DNA of 64,000 bases from G965230065 sp965230065 (GCA_965230065.1 OZ245942.1:5952001-6016000), one strand, 5' to 3'. Positions 37,148 through 46,139 are shown, counted from the stretch's first letter. The notes: generated from the sequence alone by a model not told the origin. Translations and numbers: made by a program.

Positions 37148-38293
37148 ATGTATGAAAATGAACAACATGAACTGATAAGAAAATCGGTCAGGGATTTCGC
37201 TGAAAAGGAGGTCAAACCCGTTGCGGCGAAGTTGGATAAAGAAGAAAAATTCTCGGTAGAATTAACCCGGAAAATCGGGGAATTAGGCCTGCTTGGCATG
37301 TATGTTTCCGAAAAATATGGCGGGCAGGGCATGGACTACCTCTCCTATATCATTGCCGTAGAAGAGTTGGCAAGGGTAGATGGCTCGCAGGCTGCCACAT
37401 TAGCGGCGCACAATTCCCTGGGCATTGGTCCCTTGTATTATTATGGCAACGAACAACAAAAGGAAAAATATATACCCAAACTTTGTACAGGGGAAGCACT
37501 CTGGGCATTCGGGCTAACCGAACCGGAAGCTGGCTCTGATTCCCGGGGCTCCAAAACAAGCGCAAAGCTTGAAAACGGGCAGTGGAACATCAACGGTTCT
37601 AAAATATTCATCACCAACGGCTCTACAGAAATTACCCTTGGGGCCACGGTGCAGGCCATCACCGGGGAAAAAGACGGTAAAAAGGAGTTTTCCAGCATTA
37701 TTGTAGAAAAAAACACAGAAGGCTTTACGGCCACGCCCATGCACGATAAACTTTGCTGGCGTGGCTCTGACACGGCACAACTGTTTTTTGACAATTGTAA
37801 AGTGCCGGAAGAAAACCTCTTGGGAGAAAGAGGGAAAGGCGATTATTTAATGCTAAAAACATTGCATTCCGGCCGTTTGTCCATTGCTGCCATGGGATTG
37901 GGGCTGGCCCAGGGTGCTTATGAAATGGCCCTGCAATATGCAAAAGAAAGAAGGCAATTTGGACAGGCAATCGTCAGCTTTCAGGCAATTTCATTTAAAC
38001 TGGCTGATATGGCGATGAAAATAGAACTGGCCCGCAACCTGCTGTACAAAGCCTGCTGGCTGCGCGATAATGAAAAACCCTTTGCCAAAGAAGCCGCCAT
38101 GTCTAAACTATATTGCTCAGAAATAGCCAAAGAAATAGCCGACGAAGCCGTACAAATTCACGGCGGGTACGGACTCATGGGCGAATACGATGTGGAAAGG
38201 TTTTACCGCGACCAACGTATCTTACAAATCGGGGAAGGCACTTCCGAAATTCAACGCATGGTGATTGCTAAGTATATTGGGGCGAAGGAATAA
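37148..38293 (+). CDS. acyl-CoA dehydrogenase (likely isovaleryl-CoA step)
   Basis: A 381-aa FAD-dependent dehydrogenase that introduces the alpha-beta double bond. The N-terminus is YENEQHELIRKSVRDFAEKEV. FAD and substrate blocks are FGLTEPEAGSDSRGSKTSA and ITNGSTEI, then RRQFGQAIVSFQAISFKLADM and IHGGYGLMGEYDVERFYRDQRI. The C-terminus GEGTSEIQRMVIAKYI has the glutamate typical of short- and medium-chain enzymes. Canonical isovaleryl-CoA dehydrogenases have GAGT there and use a different catalytic Glu. Neighbours argue for isovaleryl-CoA; this residue argues for a broader short branched-chain enzyme. Confidence 0.88.
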   Translation: MYENEQHELIRKSVRDFAEKEVKPVAAKLDKEEKFSVELTRKIGELGLLGMYVSEKYGGQGMDYLSYIIAVEELARVDGSQAATLAAHNSLGIGPLYYYGNEQQKEKYIPKLCTGEALWAFGLTEPEAGSDSRGSKTSAKLENGQWNINGSKIFITNGSTEITLGATVQAITGEKDGKKEFSSIIVEKNTEGFTATPMHDKLCWRGSDTAQLFFDNCKVPEENLLGERGKGDYLMLKTLHSGRLSIAAMGLGLAQGAYEMALQYAKERRQFGQAIVSFQAISFKLADMAMKIELARNLLYKACWLRDNEKPFAKEAAMSKLYCSEIAKEIADEAVQIHGGYGLMGEYDVERFYRDQRILQIGEGTSEIQRMVIAKYIGAKE

Positions 38294-38440
38294 AGCACAA
38301 AATCCTAAACCCAAAATCCTAAATAATATTCAAATCACAATACTTAAATATTAAAACGTTTTGAACATTAAATATTTGGGGTTTAAGAATTGTTTAGCAT
38401 TTAGAGCTTAGTGCTTGGGATTTTATCATGTCCAGTGAAA
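38294..38440. repeat. A/T-rich spacer with CCTAAA words and imperfect dyads
   Basis: The spacer between the dehydrogenase and HMG-CoA lyase genes repeats AATCCTAAACCC-like words and then their inverted counterparts (GGGGTTTAAG, TTGGGATTTTAT). At its centre is the palindrome AAAACGTTTT (38353-38362). The arms are imperfect. No coding potential is evident. Confidence 0.5.
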
Positions 38441-38488
38441 ATTGAAAGAAACTATTTAGCAATCATATTGTATTAAAAGTAAAAATTT

Positions 38489-39340
38489 GTGGTTAAAATA
38501 ACAGAGTGTCCCCGGGATGCCATGCAGGGCATCAAAAATTTTATTCCAACCGACGCGAAGGCAGACTATATCAATGCGCTTCTGCAGGTGGGTTTTGATA
38601 TTATCGATTTTGGTAGTTTTGTATCGCCCAAGGCCGTGCCCCAAATGCGCGACACGGGCCAGGTCATCAGCATGCTGGACATGACCGACACCGACTCAAA
38701 GTTGCTCGCCATTGTGCCCAACCGGCAGGGGGCATTATCTGCCATCATGTTTGATGAAATTACTTACCTGGGCTTTCCTTTCTCCATTTCCCCCACTTTT
38801 CTGCAAAAAAATATCAACGCAGACATTGAGAAGTCTTTTGAAACTGTTAAGGCATTGCTGGATATTTGCGGGCGTTCGCGCAAGATGCTGATGGTTTATA
38901 TCTCCATGGCTTTCGGCAATCCTTATGGGGATTCCTGGGACATCCCCCTCCTGGCCGAATGGGTAGATAAACTGCAGCAGTCAGGCGTGCGAAATATCGC
39001 CCTTTCTGATACCGTTGGGGTGGGCACCTCCGAAAATATTGGCAAAAGCTTTGAAACTTTGGTGCCCGCTTATCCGGATGTACACTTTGGCTTGCACCTG
39101 CACACCACCTCCGCTAATTGGGAACAAAAAATTGATACTGCCTACTCGGGCGGTTGCCGAAGTTTCGACGGAGTGTTGAGCGGACTGGGCGGCTGCCCCA
39201 TGGCCGGTCCCCAGCTCGTAGGAAACATCCGCACCAGCGATTTGCTGGAATACTTCAACAAAAACAATATCCCCCACAATATTGACGAACAGCACCTCAG
39301 CGAAGCCCTCGAGAAAGCCGTAAAAACGATGGAAATTTAG
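38489..39340 (+). CDS. liuE: hydroxymethylglutaryl-CoA lyase
   Basis: A 283-aa TIM-barrel lyase that splits HMG-CoA into acetoacetate and acetyl-CoA, the last step of leucine degradation. The start is GTG. Family blocks are ITECPRDAMQGI (Arg of the active site), FGSFVSPKAVPQM, MVYISMAFGNPYGD, ALSDTVGVG, HFGLHLHTTSANWEQKI (metal-binding HxH), and SGLGGCPMAG with the conserved catalytic Cys of the GxGGCP loop. It completes the pathway begun by liuB. The order here is B-C-D-dehydrogenase-E, all on the plus strand. Confidence 0.92.
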   Translation: MVKITECPRDAMQGIKNFIPTDAKADYINALLQVGFDIIDFGSFVSPKAVPQMRDTGQVISMLDMTDTDSKLLAIVPNRQGALSAIMFDEITYLGFPFSISPTFLQKNINADIEKSFETVKALLDICGRSRKMLMVYISMAFGNPYGDSWDIPLLAEWVDKLQQSGVRNIALSDTVGVGTSENIGKSFETLVPAYPDVHFGLHLHTTSANWEQKIDTAYSGGCRSFDGVLSGLGGCPMAGPQLVGNIRTSDLLEYFNKNNIPHNIDEQHLSEALEKAVKTMEI

Positions 39341-39352
39341 CTGTTAGCTATC

Positions 39353-39390
39353 AGCCACAAGCTGCAAGCTTTCCTTATTAGCTTGTGGCT
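39353..39390. repeat. palindrome in the liuE-ddl spacer (AGCCACAAGC words)
   Basis: AGCCACAAGC (39353-39362) pairs exactly with GCTTGTGGCT (39381-39390). Further GCTTGTGGCTT and AAGCTGCAAGCTT words surround it up to about 39413. The A/T-rich stretch from 39440 to 39516 probably holds the ddl promoter; TAACTTTA at 39480 is a near -7 match. Confidence 0.65.
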
Positions 39391-39516
39391 CGTGGCAAAA
39401 AGCTTGTGGCTTAAAAAATTTGGCTCGAAAAATGCTCATTCTAAATTGTCATAATTTTTTTTGATACTGACAAACACACTAACTTTACGCCCGCTAATCT
39501 ATTTTTTTTAAGATAT

Positions 39517-40476
39517 ATGAAAATTGTAGCTGTAACGGCTGGGGGCAGGTCCAGCGAATACGAAATATCCCTGCAAAGTGCCCATACCATCATAGAAAGT
39601 ATCGACAGGGAAAGATTTTTGCCTTATCTGGTTGTCATTGGCAAGGAAGACTGGTATGCAGAAGCAGATGGGCAAAGGTTTCCCATCAATAAAAATGACT
39701 TTTCTTTTCAGAAAGATGGGCAAACTATCCATTTTGAGAAGGTTTACAATACCATTCACGGCACACCCGGGGAAGACGGGAAAATACAGGGCTATTTTGA
39801 CCTGCTCAATATGCCCTACACCGGATGCGACGTACTCACCAGTTCCATCACCTTCAATAAGTATTATTGTAAGCAAATTGTGAGTGCACATGATATTAAA
39901 ACAGCGGGAGCAGCGCTTTTGCTGGGCAAAGATACTTTTGATATTAAAGAAATCACCGAAAAACTGGGCTATCCTTGTTTTGTAAAGCCGAACAACGGTG
40001 GTTCCAGTTTTGGGGCAAGCAAAGTAGATGATGAAAGTGGTTTAGAGGCTGCCGTAGATCTGGCATTTGAACATGATTCCCAGGTGATTATCGAGGAATT
40101 TATCAAAGGCAGGGAACTCACTTGTGGGGTGTATAATGACAAAGACAAAAACCCGCATGCCTTACCTGTTACCGAAGTCATTTCTAAGAATGCTTTTTTT
40201 GACTATAAGGCAAAATATGAAGGGGAATCACAGGAAGTGACCCCGGCGGCATTGGACAAACACACCACACACGCCTGCCAGGCATTGTCTGAAAAAATCT
40301 ACAAAATATTGAACTGTAACGGCCTGGTACGCATTGACTACCTTTATAAAGACGATATTTTGTATTTTATGGAAGTAAATACCACCCCCGGCTGCTCAAA
40401 GGAAAGTATTATTCCTCAGCAAATAGCCGCTGCGGGCCTGAGCCGAAAAACAATAATTAGCGATCAACTGAGTTAG
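39517..40476 (+). CDS. ddl: D-alanine--D-alanine ligase
   Basis: A 319-aa ATP-grasp enzyme that makes the D-Ala-D-Ala dipeptide for peptidoglycan. AVTAGGRSSEYEISLQSA is the N-terminal glycine-rich block, with Glu as first D-Ala binder. TIHGTPGEDGKIQGYFDLLNMPYTG contains the conserved GxxGEDG and the Tyr region. CFVKPNNGGSSFGASKV is the ATP-binding loop. VRIDYLYKDDILYFMEVNTTPG carries the metal-binding Glu and Asn. The length is standard for Ddl. The following PASTA and T9SS genes form a likely conserved neighbourhood. Confidence 0.93.
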   Translation: MKIVAVTAGGRSSEYEISLQSAHTIIESIDRERFLPYLVVIGKEDWYAEADGQRFPINKNDFSFQKDGQTIHFEKVYNTIHGTPGEDGKIQGYFDLLNMPYTGCDVLTSSITFNKYYCKQIVSAHDIKTAGAALLLGKDTFDIKEITEKLGYPCFVKPNNGGSSFGASKVDDESGLEAAVDLAFEHDSQVIIEEFIKGRELTCGVYNDKDKNPHALPVTEVISKNAFFDYKAKYEGESQEVTPAALDKHTTHACQALSEKIYKILNCNGLVRIDYLYKDDILYFMEVNTTPGCSKESIIPQQIAAAGLSRKTIISDQLS

Positions 40477-40500
40477 ATATTTAATTAGTTTGAAGTCCGA

Positions 40501-40531
40501 AGACGGAAGCATTTTCTTCGGTCTTCCGTCT
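40501..40531. repeat. palindromic GACGGAAG repeat in the ddl-PASTA spacer
   Basis: AGACGGAAG (40501-40509) pairs exactly with CTTCCGTCT (40523-40531). Upstream GTCCGAAGAC and the loop word TTCGGTC belong to the same family as the elements at 11916 and 32309. Confidence 0.7.
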
Positions 40532-40548
40532 ACAAAATTGAACAAAAC

Positions 40549-41394
40549 ATGGATTTTTTAAAAGTCAATTCTGTCAAAGGTTTGCTCGTGCATGCGGGCA
40601 TTATGGCCAGTATATTGCTCGTGGTTATCCTGGTGTTTTTTTACGGGTACCTGCCTGCCAAAACCAATCATGGGGAAACCGTCACTGTTCCTGATTTGGA
40701 AGGTATTCATATTTCGGCCGTAGACGAGTTTTTGGTAAAGCGTAACCTTCAGTATGAAGTAACTACCGATTCCGGGTTTACCGAAGATTACGCCCCTCTT
40801 ACCATTCTCAAACAACACCCTAAGCCCAATTCCAAAGTGAAGGAAAACCGGAAAATATTCCTGACCCTGAACGCTTCCACTCCCCCCAAAGTGAAAATGC
40901 CCAGGCTGATAGACGGTTCGGTGAAAAATGCCCAGATTGTGTTGCAAAGTTATGGACTGGAAGTAGGCAAAATCCTCTATAAACCAGATTTGGCAGAAAA
41001 TGCCGTGCTGGAACAAAAATTTAAGGGCGAAGACATAGAAGCAGGAACCTTTATTCCAAAAGGCTCAAAAATTGACTTGATTGTGGGAGATGGCTATGGC
41101 AACCGGGAGTTTGAAACCCCCGACCTCCTCGGTATGGACTACGAAGATGCCGAAGTAGTGGCCATTGGTTCAGGATTAAAAGTAGGCGCAATCCTGTACC
41201 AAACCCCTGAATACAAAAGAAAAGACCCGAAATTACTGATGGATTCCCTGAATATTCAGTTTGTGGTAACCCGGCAAAACCCTCCGGCCGGTGAAAACGT
41301 GCGCATTGGCGAAGAAATCGCTATTTGGCTGGAAGAGCTGGAGGAACAGGAAGACACCGTGCTGGATGAAGGGGAAACTGAGGACAATGAGTAA
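40549..41394 (+). CDS. membrane-anchored PASTA domain protein
   Basis: A 281-aa protein with one N-terminal membrane segment (about residues 15-34, GIMASILLVVILVFFYGYLP) and three PASTA domains facing the periplasm: VPDLEGIHISAVDEFLVKRN, MPRLIDGSVKNAQIVLQSYG and TPDLLGMDYEDAEVVAIGSG. PASTA modules bind peptidoglycan or beta-lactam-like ligands and are usually attached to kinases or penicillin-binding proteins, but here no catalytic domain is present. The location directly after ddl suggests a cell-wall role. The C-terminus is very acidic. Confidence 0.87.
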   Translation: MDFLKVNSVKGLLVHAGIMASILLVVILVFFYGYLPAKTNHGETVTVPDLEGIHISAVDEFLVKRNLQYEVTTDSGFTEDYAPLTILKQHPKPNSKVKENRKIFLTLNASTPPKVKMPRLIDGSVKNAQIVLQSYGLEVGKILYKPDLAENAVLEQKFKGEDIEAGTFIPKGSKIDLIVGDGYGNREFETPDLLGMDYEDAEVVAIGSGLKVGAILYQTPEYKRKDPKLLMDSLNIQFVVTRQNPPAGENVRIGEEIAIWLEELEEQEDTVLDEGETEDNE

Positions 41395-41400
41395 AACCTG

Positions 41401-43443
41401 ATGATTGTTTTATGTAATGCCACAATATCAGCGTTTCAAAAGAGGATGATTATTTTCCGGCATAATTTTATGAAATACAATCTTTTACAATCCTGTGATA
41501 TGCCTTCTGATTTGCAAGCTGCCAAGTCAATACCTTGCTTGTTTTTGCTGTTCATTTTCTTGCTTTCTTTCACCCATACGTCCCAGGCCCAAATCCCCGG
41601 CTTAAAAATTGTGCCTATCCCCCATAAAATAGAAAAGCCGGGAAAGCAGGCACAAAATTTACGTACCCAGGCTGCTGGCGATTCCATTTCCCTGCCTTTT
41701 TGGGACGATTTTTCTCAAATACAACAGGATAATAATGGTGAACCTGCCTACTTTCCCGATACTGCTAAATGGATGCCTTCAGACCAGGATGTACTCATCA
41801 ACTTTACTTCGGGCATTAACCCACCAACGCTGGGCGTGGCTACTTTTGATGGGGTAAACGCTTTTGGTATTCCGCACAACCCCGGCAACCCCGACGCTAC
41901 GGGACTGGCCGACAGCCTCACTTCCCGCCCCATCAACATGGGCGCCGTGCCTGAAAATGAAAGAAATTCGGTGTTTTTCAGCTTTTTCTGGCAGTTTAAA
42001 GGCTTGGGTGAATTTCCTGACGAAGAAGATTCCCTGCGCCTGCAATTCAAAAACAATGAAGGGGAATGGATTACCCAGTGGAGCCAGGGTGGTAATCTTG
42101 AAATTACCGGTGAATTTGTACAGGAGATATTTCCTGTGACTGATGCAACGTTCTTTTACAATGGTTTTCAGTTCCGTTTCCAAAGTTTTGGCCGCCTTTC
42201 TGCCGACTTTGATGTGTGGCATATTGATTATGTTTTTCTGAATAAAAACCGTACGGCCGGAAATACTTCTTATCTTGACAGGGCCCTTACTTCCACCCCA
42301 TCTTCCATTTTTAAAGGGTACACAGCCATTCCAATGAACCAGTTCCGTACCAACCCTGCGCAATTCACGGGTGCTACTTCGGTTGAATTTTATAATTTGG
42401 ATGTCATTCTCCAACCGATTGAATACACTGCTTTGATCCGTAACAAAAGTACAGGTGAAGTTGTCGACATAATGAACAACGAAACGGTGGTAGTTCCCAT
42501 TCCGCAGGGGCAGGAAAGAAGGACGATTGAATCATCACCCGTAGACCCTACAGCCCTAGATACCTCATTGGACTCCCTTTATTTGGAAACCGAAATGTTT
42601 ATCATTTCAGGGGACACACTGCTTAACGAAAAGGGGGATATTTACCGGGAATCTGTCAATTATGTAGTAAATGACACGGCCCGCTCTACGTATGTACTGC
42701 ACGATTATTATGCCTACGATGACGGTACCGCCGAAGTGGGCGCTGGCGTTAACCAAAACAGTGGCAAACTGGCCTACCAGTTTATTGTGGAAGAACCGGA
42801 TACGCTGACACATATTGATATTTATTTTCCCATTACCGCCAGCCAAAACTCCGTGCCCATCACCTTGTTTGTATGGGGTAACCTGGACAAGGAAGGAGAA
42901 GAAGTTATTTTATCCGAAGCAGATGATGTTGCCCAGAAACCTACGCAGATCAATGCGTTTTCAACTTACAGACTTCCCCCTGTGATTGTTAATGATACTT
43001 TTTACATTGGCTACCAACAAAGCACCACTGATTTTCTGGCAGTGGGCCTGGATAAAAACACCGACTCCAGCGATAAAATATATTTCAACGTAACCGGATC
43101 CTGGCAAAAAAATGAGGAAATTCAGGGCAGCCTCATGATGCGCCCCCGCTTTGAAAATGATGCCATTGTAGGCATTGAGGACGAATTGCCACCCCTGCCG
43201 GACGATGGGAAAACATCTACCTTAACCGTTTACCCCAACCCCAACGCCGGGCAATTTCAGGTGAAAGGCACATTTACAGATTTGGTAATCCGGGATATTC
43301 TGGGCAAAGAAATTGCCCATACCCACACTAAAATCAATACCGATTTGCACGAAATCTTCCTCAACACGCCCCGCCCCGGCATTTACCTGGTATCGTTTAC
43401 GACGAAGCATGGGGTGGAGAGTTATAAGGTTTGGGTGAGGTAA
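41401..43443 (+). CDS. large secreted protein with T9SS type A sorting domain
   Basis: Up to 680 aa. The ATG at 41401 is six bases after the PASTA stop, but better signal-peptide starts are the ATGs at 41470 and 41500 (the hydrophobic run CLFLLFIFLLSFTHTSQAQ follows). The N-terminal part (LPFWDDFSQIQQDNNGEPAYFPDTAKWMPSDQDVLINF, then FFSFFWQFKGLGEFPDEEDSLRLQF) is a beta-sandwich resembling MAM/concanavalin-like modules. The C-terminus is a sorting domain (TLTVYPNPNAGQFQV to VESYKVWVR). It is presumably translocated by the type IX system to the surface. The neighbourhood with ddl and PASTA suggests co-transcription. Precise function unknown. Confidence 0.8.
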   Translation: MIVLCNATISAFQKRMIIFRHNFMKYNLLQSCDMPSDLQAAKSIPCLFLLFIFLLSFTHTSQAQIPGLKIVPIPHKIEKPGKQAQNLRTQAAGDSISLPFWDDFSQIQQDNNGEPAYFPDTAKWMPSDQDVLINFTSGINPPTLGVATFDGVNAFGIPHNPGNPDATGLADSLTSRPINMGAVPENERNSVFFSFFWQFKGLGEFPDEEDSLRLQFKNNEGEWITQWSQGGNLEITGEFVQEIFPVTDATFFYNGFQFRFQSFGRLSADFDVWHIDYVFLNKNRTAGNTSYLDRALTSTPSSIFKGYTAIPMNQFRTNPAQFTGATSVEFYNLDVILQPIEYTALIRNKSTGEVVDIMNNETVVVPIPQGQERRTIESSPVDPTALDTSLDSLYLETEMFIISGDTLLNEKGDIYRESVNYVVNDTARSTYVLHDYYAYDDGTAEVGAGVNQNSGKLAYQFIVEEPDTLTHIDIYFPITASQNSVPITLFVWGNLDKEGEEVILSEADDVAQKPTQINAFSTYRLPPVIVNDTFYIGYQQSTTDFLAVGLDKNTDSSDKIYFNVTGSWQKNEEIQGSLMMRPRFENDAIVGIEDELPPLPDDGKTSTLTVYPNPNAGQFQVKGTFTDLVIRDILGKEIAHTHTKINTDLHEIFLNTPRPGIYLVSFTTKHGVESYKVWVR

Positions 43444-43455
43444 TTCAAATTGAAA

Positions 43456-44022
43456 TTATTCCTTACATCTGCCACTGGTCCATTCTACAATACCATTTCT
43501 TTCAGCATAGCAGGAGTTAGGATAGGTTATACCATCACATCCACATACCCAGGCTAAGATTTTCCCACAAAATGAGTTTGGTTTTCTATCAACATAGTTA
43601 CCAATTGTACATGGATGCGCATTATTTATGCTAATGCCTTGGCCAAGTGCTTGTCTATCTTCTTTAGTATGTCGCAGTAAATTTGTACGGGTGCACTTAT
43701 CTGTACCATAGGTACCATCATCATACTGGAAAGCATACACCAGGTACTCCATATTGGGGATAAATGACCAATCGCAGGAAGTATTTTTTGTTTGAATGAT
43801 AATTTGATAATCGATAATTCCCCGCCAAATTTCATAAATATCAAATACGACCTCGTTATAATCCCGGTAACGGTTAATTTCCACCACTTTTCCTGTAAAT
43901 ACGGCAGCGGCTTCCTGGTATGCATCTATGGGTGTTTGGTTTATATTGCAATCACAGCCTTCTACATTGGTAGCGTACAGTTGGAAACAGATAATCAGCA
44001 CACTACAAGTTAATGATTTCAT
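43456..44022 (-). CDS. secreted protein with TIMP/NTR-like and Kazal-like domains
   Basis: A 188-aa exported protein. After a signal peptide ending VEG, the mature chain would begin Cys-Asp-Cys, as metalloproteinase inhibitors of the TIMP type begin with Cys-x-Cys. The following YQEAAAVFTGKVVEI is the usual first NTR/OB-fold strand in such proteins. The C-terminal 40 residues (SFCGKILAWVCGCDGITYPNSCYAERNG... ending RC) contain the Kazal-type protease-inhibitor pattern CGxDGxTYxNxCYA. Both halves are cysteine rich, so it should fold in the periplasm or outside the cell. An inhibitor role is inferred from domain resemblance only. Confidence 0.7.
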   Translation of the reverse strand: MKSLTCSVLIICFQLYATNVEGCDCNINQTPIDAYQEAAAVFTGKVVEINRYRDYNEVVFDIYEIWRGIIDYQIIIQTKNTSCDWSFIPNMEYLVYAFQYDDGTYGTDKCTRTNLLRHTKEDRQALGQGISINNAHPCTIGNYVDRKPNSFCGKILAWVCGCDGITYPNSCYAERNGIVEWTSGRCKE

Positions 44023-44044
44023 AATTTACCTTTATTTATACAAT

Positions 44045-45292
44045 TTACTGTACAATAATAGGCGCCGGACTGAAACACAAAATAAAAATAATCAGGCTGA
44101 GCCAGCCCAGCATTTGCCGCCCAACGCCAAGGGGATGATCGTGCAACGCAGGTGGGTGATACAGCCCCAAAAACCGTCCGAGCAGAAAGGCAAACGCCAG
44201 CCAGCCTTCGTATCCTTGCATACCCGGAAATACCCAGGAAAGGGCAAACTGCCCTGAAAATACGGCAACCGCCACCAGGAGGTTGGTGGTAGCGGAACGG
44301 TACATCCTGGAAAACAGAATATACAAAAAGCCCAGGTACAGCAGTCCGTAGGTGAACAGCCCATCCGGTTCATCATACGGGGTAATCAGGCCCAGGCCGG
44401 CATAAAACACAAAAATAACAAACAAAGAGCGGGATACCACCGCATGCGACCTGCTGCCAACCAATCCGTACAAAATATGCCCTCCATCCAACTGTCCGAT
44501 GGGCATAAGGTTGAGGGCCGTAAACAAAAGCGCCAGGTACCCGGCAAATAACCAGGGATAATGAATCACTTCATGGTAGTTGGGCACCCGGTCAGGGTCT
44601 GGGGCAACATATACCATAAAGAATTCAAACAATAAATTTTTGCCCAAAGTAAAGGGCACATACTTTTCCTGTGCCTGAAAAGGGACCCGTTCCCAGGCAT
44701 CCGGCTCATTTTCTTCGGCAAAAGCAACCGAATCCATGCTTTGATAAGTAGACCAGCGTATCGAGTCTTGCTCCCGCTGGTATGCATACGAATAAACCAC
44801 CTCATCATAATTTTCCCCAAATTGCTCATACTCCGGGTGAATGGAAAAAATATATTCCGGGGGTGGCAGGTGCGTAAACCCATAAAACAATACCCCCACA
44901 GCCACCACAAACCCGGCCAGCGGACCGGCAATGCCTATATCAAAATATTTGGTGCGGGAAGTAATAAACTCTTTAATGCGAATAAAAGCTCCCATGGTAC
45001 CAATGGAAGGCATGGCCAGAAACCCAAACCAAAGCGGGATATAAAAAGGCAACGTTACCTTGACCCGGTGTAGCTGGGCAGTAATGTAATGGCCAAATTC
45101 ATGTACCGTGAGAATTCCCAAAAAAGGCACTGAAAAATATAAGCCGCCTATGATTTCATCGAGCGTCAGTGTGTTTTCTGTCCAGAATAAAAATTTATTG
45201 TACTGCCACTCGGCCCCGGCAAGGGTAGTGGTGACCAGTGTGATGATGAACAGGAAAGCTTGTACTGTATAAGTGAGTGTCTTTTTATTCAT
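44045..45292 (-). CDS. site-2 protease family (M50) membrane metallopeptidase
   Basis: A 415-aa polytopic membrane protein with intramembrane zinc-protease signatures: LTVHEFGHYIT (HExxH, His 64, Glu 65, His 68) and, further on, LMPIGQLDGGHILYGL with the third metal ligand Asp in the LDGGH motif. At least six hydrophobic segments are visible. A soluble insert of about 90 residues (about 125-225) with many acidic residues separates two parts. Family members cut transmembrane segments of regulators or process membrane peptides. Its ATG overlaps the HAD stop by four bases (ATGA), so the two are translated from one message. Confidence 0.9.
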   Translation of the reverse strand: MNKKTLTYTVQAFLFIITLVTTTLAGAEWQYNKFLFWTENTLTLDEIIGGLYFSVPFLGILTVHEFGHYITAQLHRVKVTLPFYIPLWFGFLAMPSIGTMGAFIRIKEFITSRTKYFDIGIAGPLAGFVVAVGVLFYGFTHLPPPEYIFSIHPEYEQFGENYDEVVYSYAYQREQDSIRWSTYQSMDSVAFAEENEPDAWERVPFQAQEKYVPFTLGKNLLFEFFMVYVAPDPDRVPNYHEVIHYPWLFAGYLALLFTALNLMPIGQLDGGHILYGLVGSRSHAVVSRSLFVIFVFYAGLGLITPYDEPDGLFTYGLLYLGFLYILFSRMYRSATTNLLVAVAVFSGQFALSWVFPGMQGYEGWLAFAFLLGRFLGLYHPPALHDHPLGVGRQMLGWLSLIIFILCFSPAPIIVQ

Positions 45293-45906
45293 ATATGTGC
45301 GAAATACGCCAGAATGTCCCGGCTTGGAGTAACATGAAAAGTTTGCAATCCAACTGCCCGGGCAGCCAAAATGTTATCGTGCCGGTCATCTACAAAAAGG
45401 GTTTCCTCAGGTTCCAAACCATTCATGGCTACAACGGCCTCATAAATTTCCGGTTCCGGTTTACGCATCTGCATCAGGTGGGAATAATGCACATTATCAA
45501 AAAAATGCGCAATATCTGCTTTCCCGGATACTTTTTCCACAATTTTATTGAAAGCCGGCACGTGCATTTCATTGGTATTGCTCAGCACAAAAAGCCGGTA
45601 TTGTTTTTTTAGCTTTTCTAATAATTGCAGGCGGGCTAAAGGAACATCCACCAACATGCTGTTCCAGGCAGCATCAATCTCTTCATCTGAAATACCATGT
45701 TGCAACGCCTCCCTGATTTGGTTTCTGAACTCCCTACTATCTACCAATCCTTTTTCATAATCCAGAAAAATTTTTTCATGGGTTGAAAGAAACTCATTCA
45801 TTCCCAATGGATGCCTGCCCAGATTAGCAATGGCCGAAAAGGAAGCCTCAGGATCAATATCCACAACAACGCCTCCCAGGTCAAATATGATATTTTGATA
45901 ATTCAT
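45289..45906 (-). CDS. HAD-superfamily hydrolase (haloacid dehalogenase-like phosphatase)
   Basis: About 205 aa from the ATG at 45906 (MNYQNIIFDLGGVVVDIDP); an ATG nine bases earlier and a TTG further upstream are alternatives. Motif I is present as FDLGGVVVD; its second Asp is replaced by Gly, as in YihX/epoxide-hydrolase-N-like members. Motif II is LFVLSNTNEMH, and motifs III/IV are RKPEPEIYEAV and ETLFVDDRHDNILAA. The enzyme probably dephosphorylates a small sugar phosphate or nucleotide. It overlaps the M50 protease gene. Confidence 0.88.
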   Translation of the reverse strand: MNYQNIIFDLGGVVVDIDPEASFSAIANLGRHPLGMNEFLSTHEKIFLDYEKGLVDSREFRNQIREALQHGISDEEIDAAWNSMLVDVPLARLQLLEKLKKQYRLFVLSNTNEMHVPAFNKIVEKVSGKADIAHFFDNVHYSHLMQMRKPEPEIYEAVVAMNGLEPEETLFVDDRHDNILAARAVGLQTFHVTPSRDILAYFAHI

Positions 45907-46069
45907 TTTTCCCATAGGTTGGCAAAGATGAAGCGTGCATGTCAAAATTCAAATCTTAAACCAGGATATAAAGGATAATTAAGGATGGCCGGGATGGGAT
46001 AAGATGAAATAAATAATACTTTTAAGAATGAAAACCAGATACCATCCGGCCTAAAATGACATTTGGGAT

Positions 46070-46101
46070 ATTGTGTAATTGAAAGCAAATAAGTAGTTTT
46101 G
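46070..46101 (+). promoter_or_regulatory. probable promoter of the tRNA region
   Basis: TAGTTTTG (46094-46101) matches the Bacteroidota -7 consensus TANNTTTG exactly. ATTG at 46070-46073 sits 20 bases ahead in the -33 position. It lies 38 bases before the first tRNA-like sequence. Confidence 0.6.
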
Positions 46102-46139
46102 CAATCCTGTTTTGTACCAAGACTCAAGTCTTGATGCAA

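Noticed and set aside
41779..42414. Minus-strand frame of 211 codons
   Set aside because: It is antisense to the T9SS protein gene and has no family features; a frame shadow.
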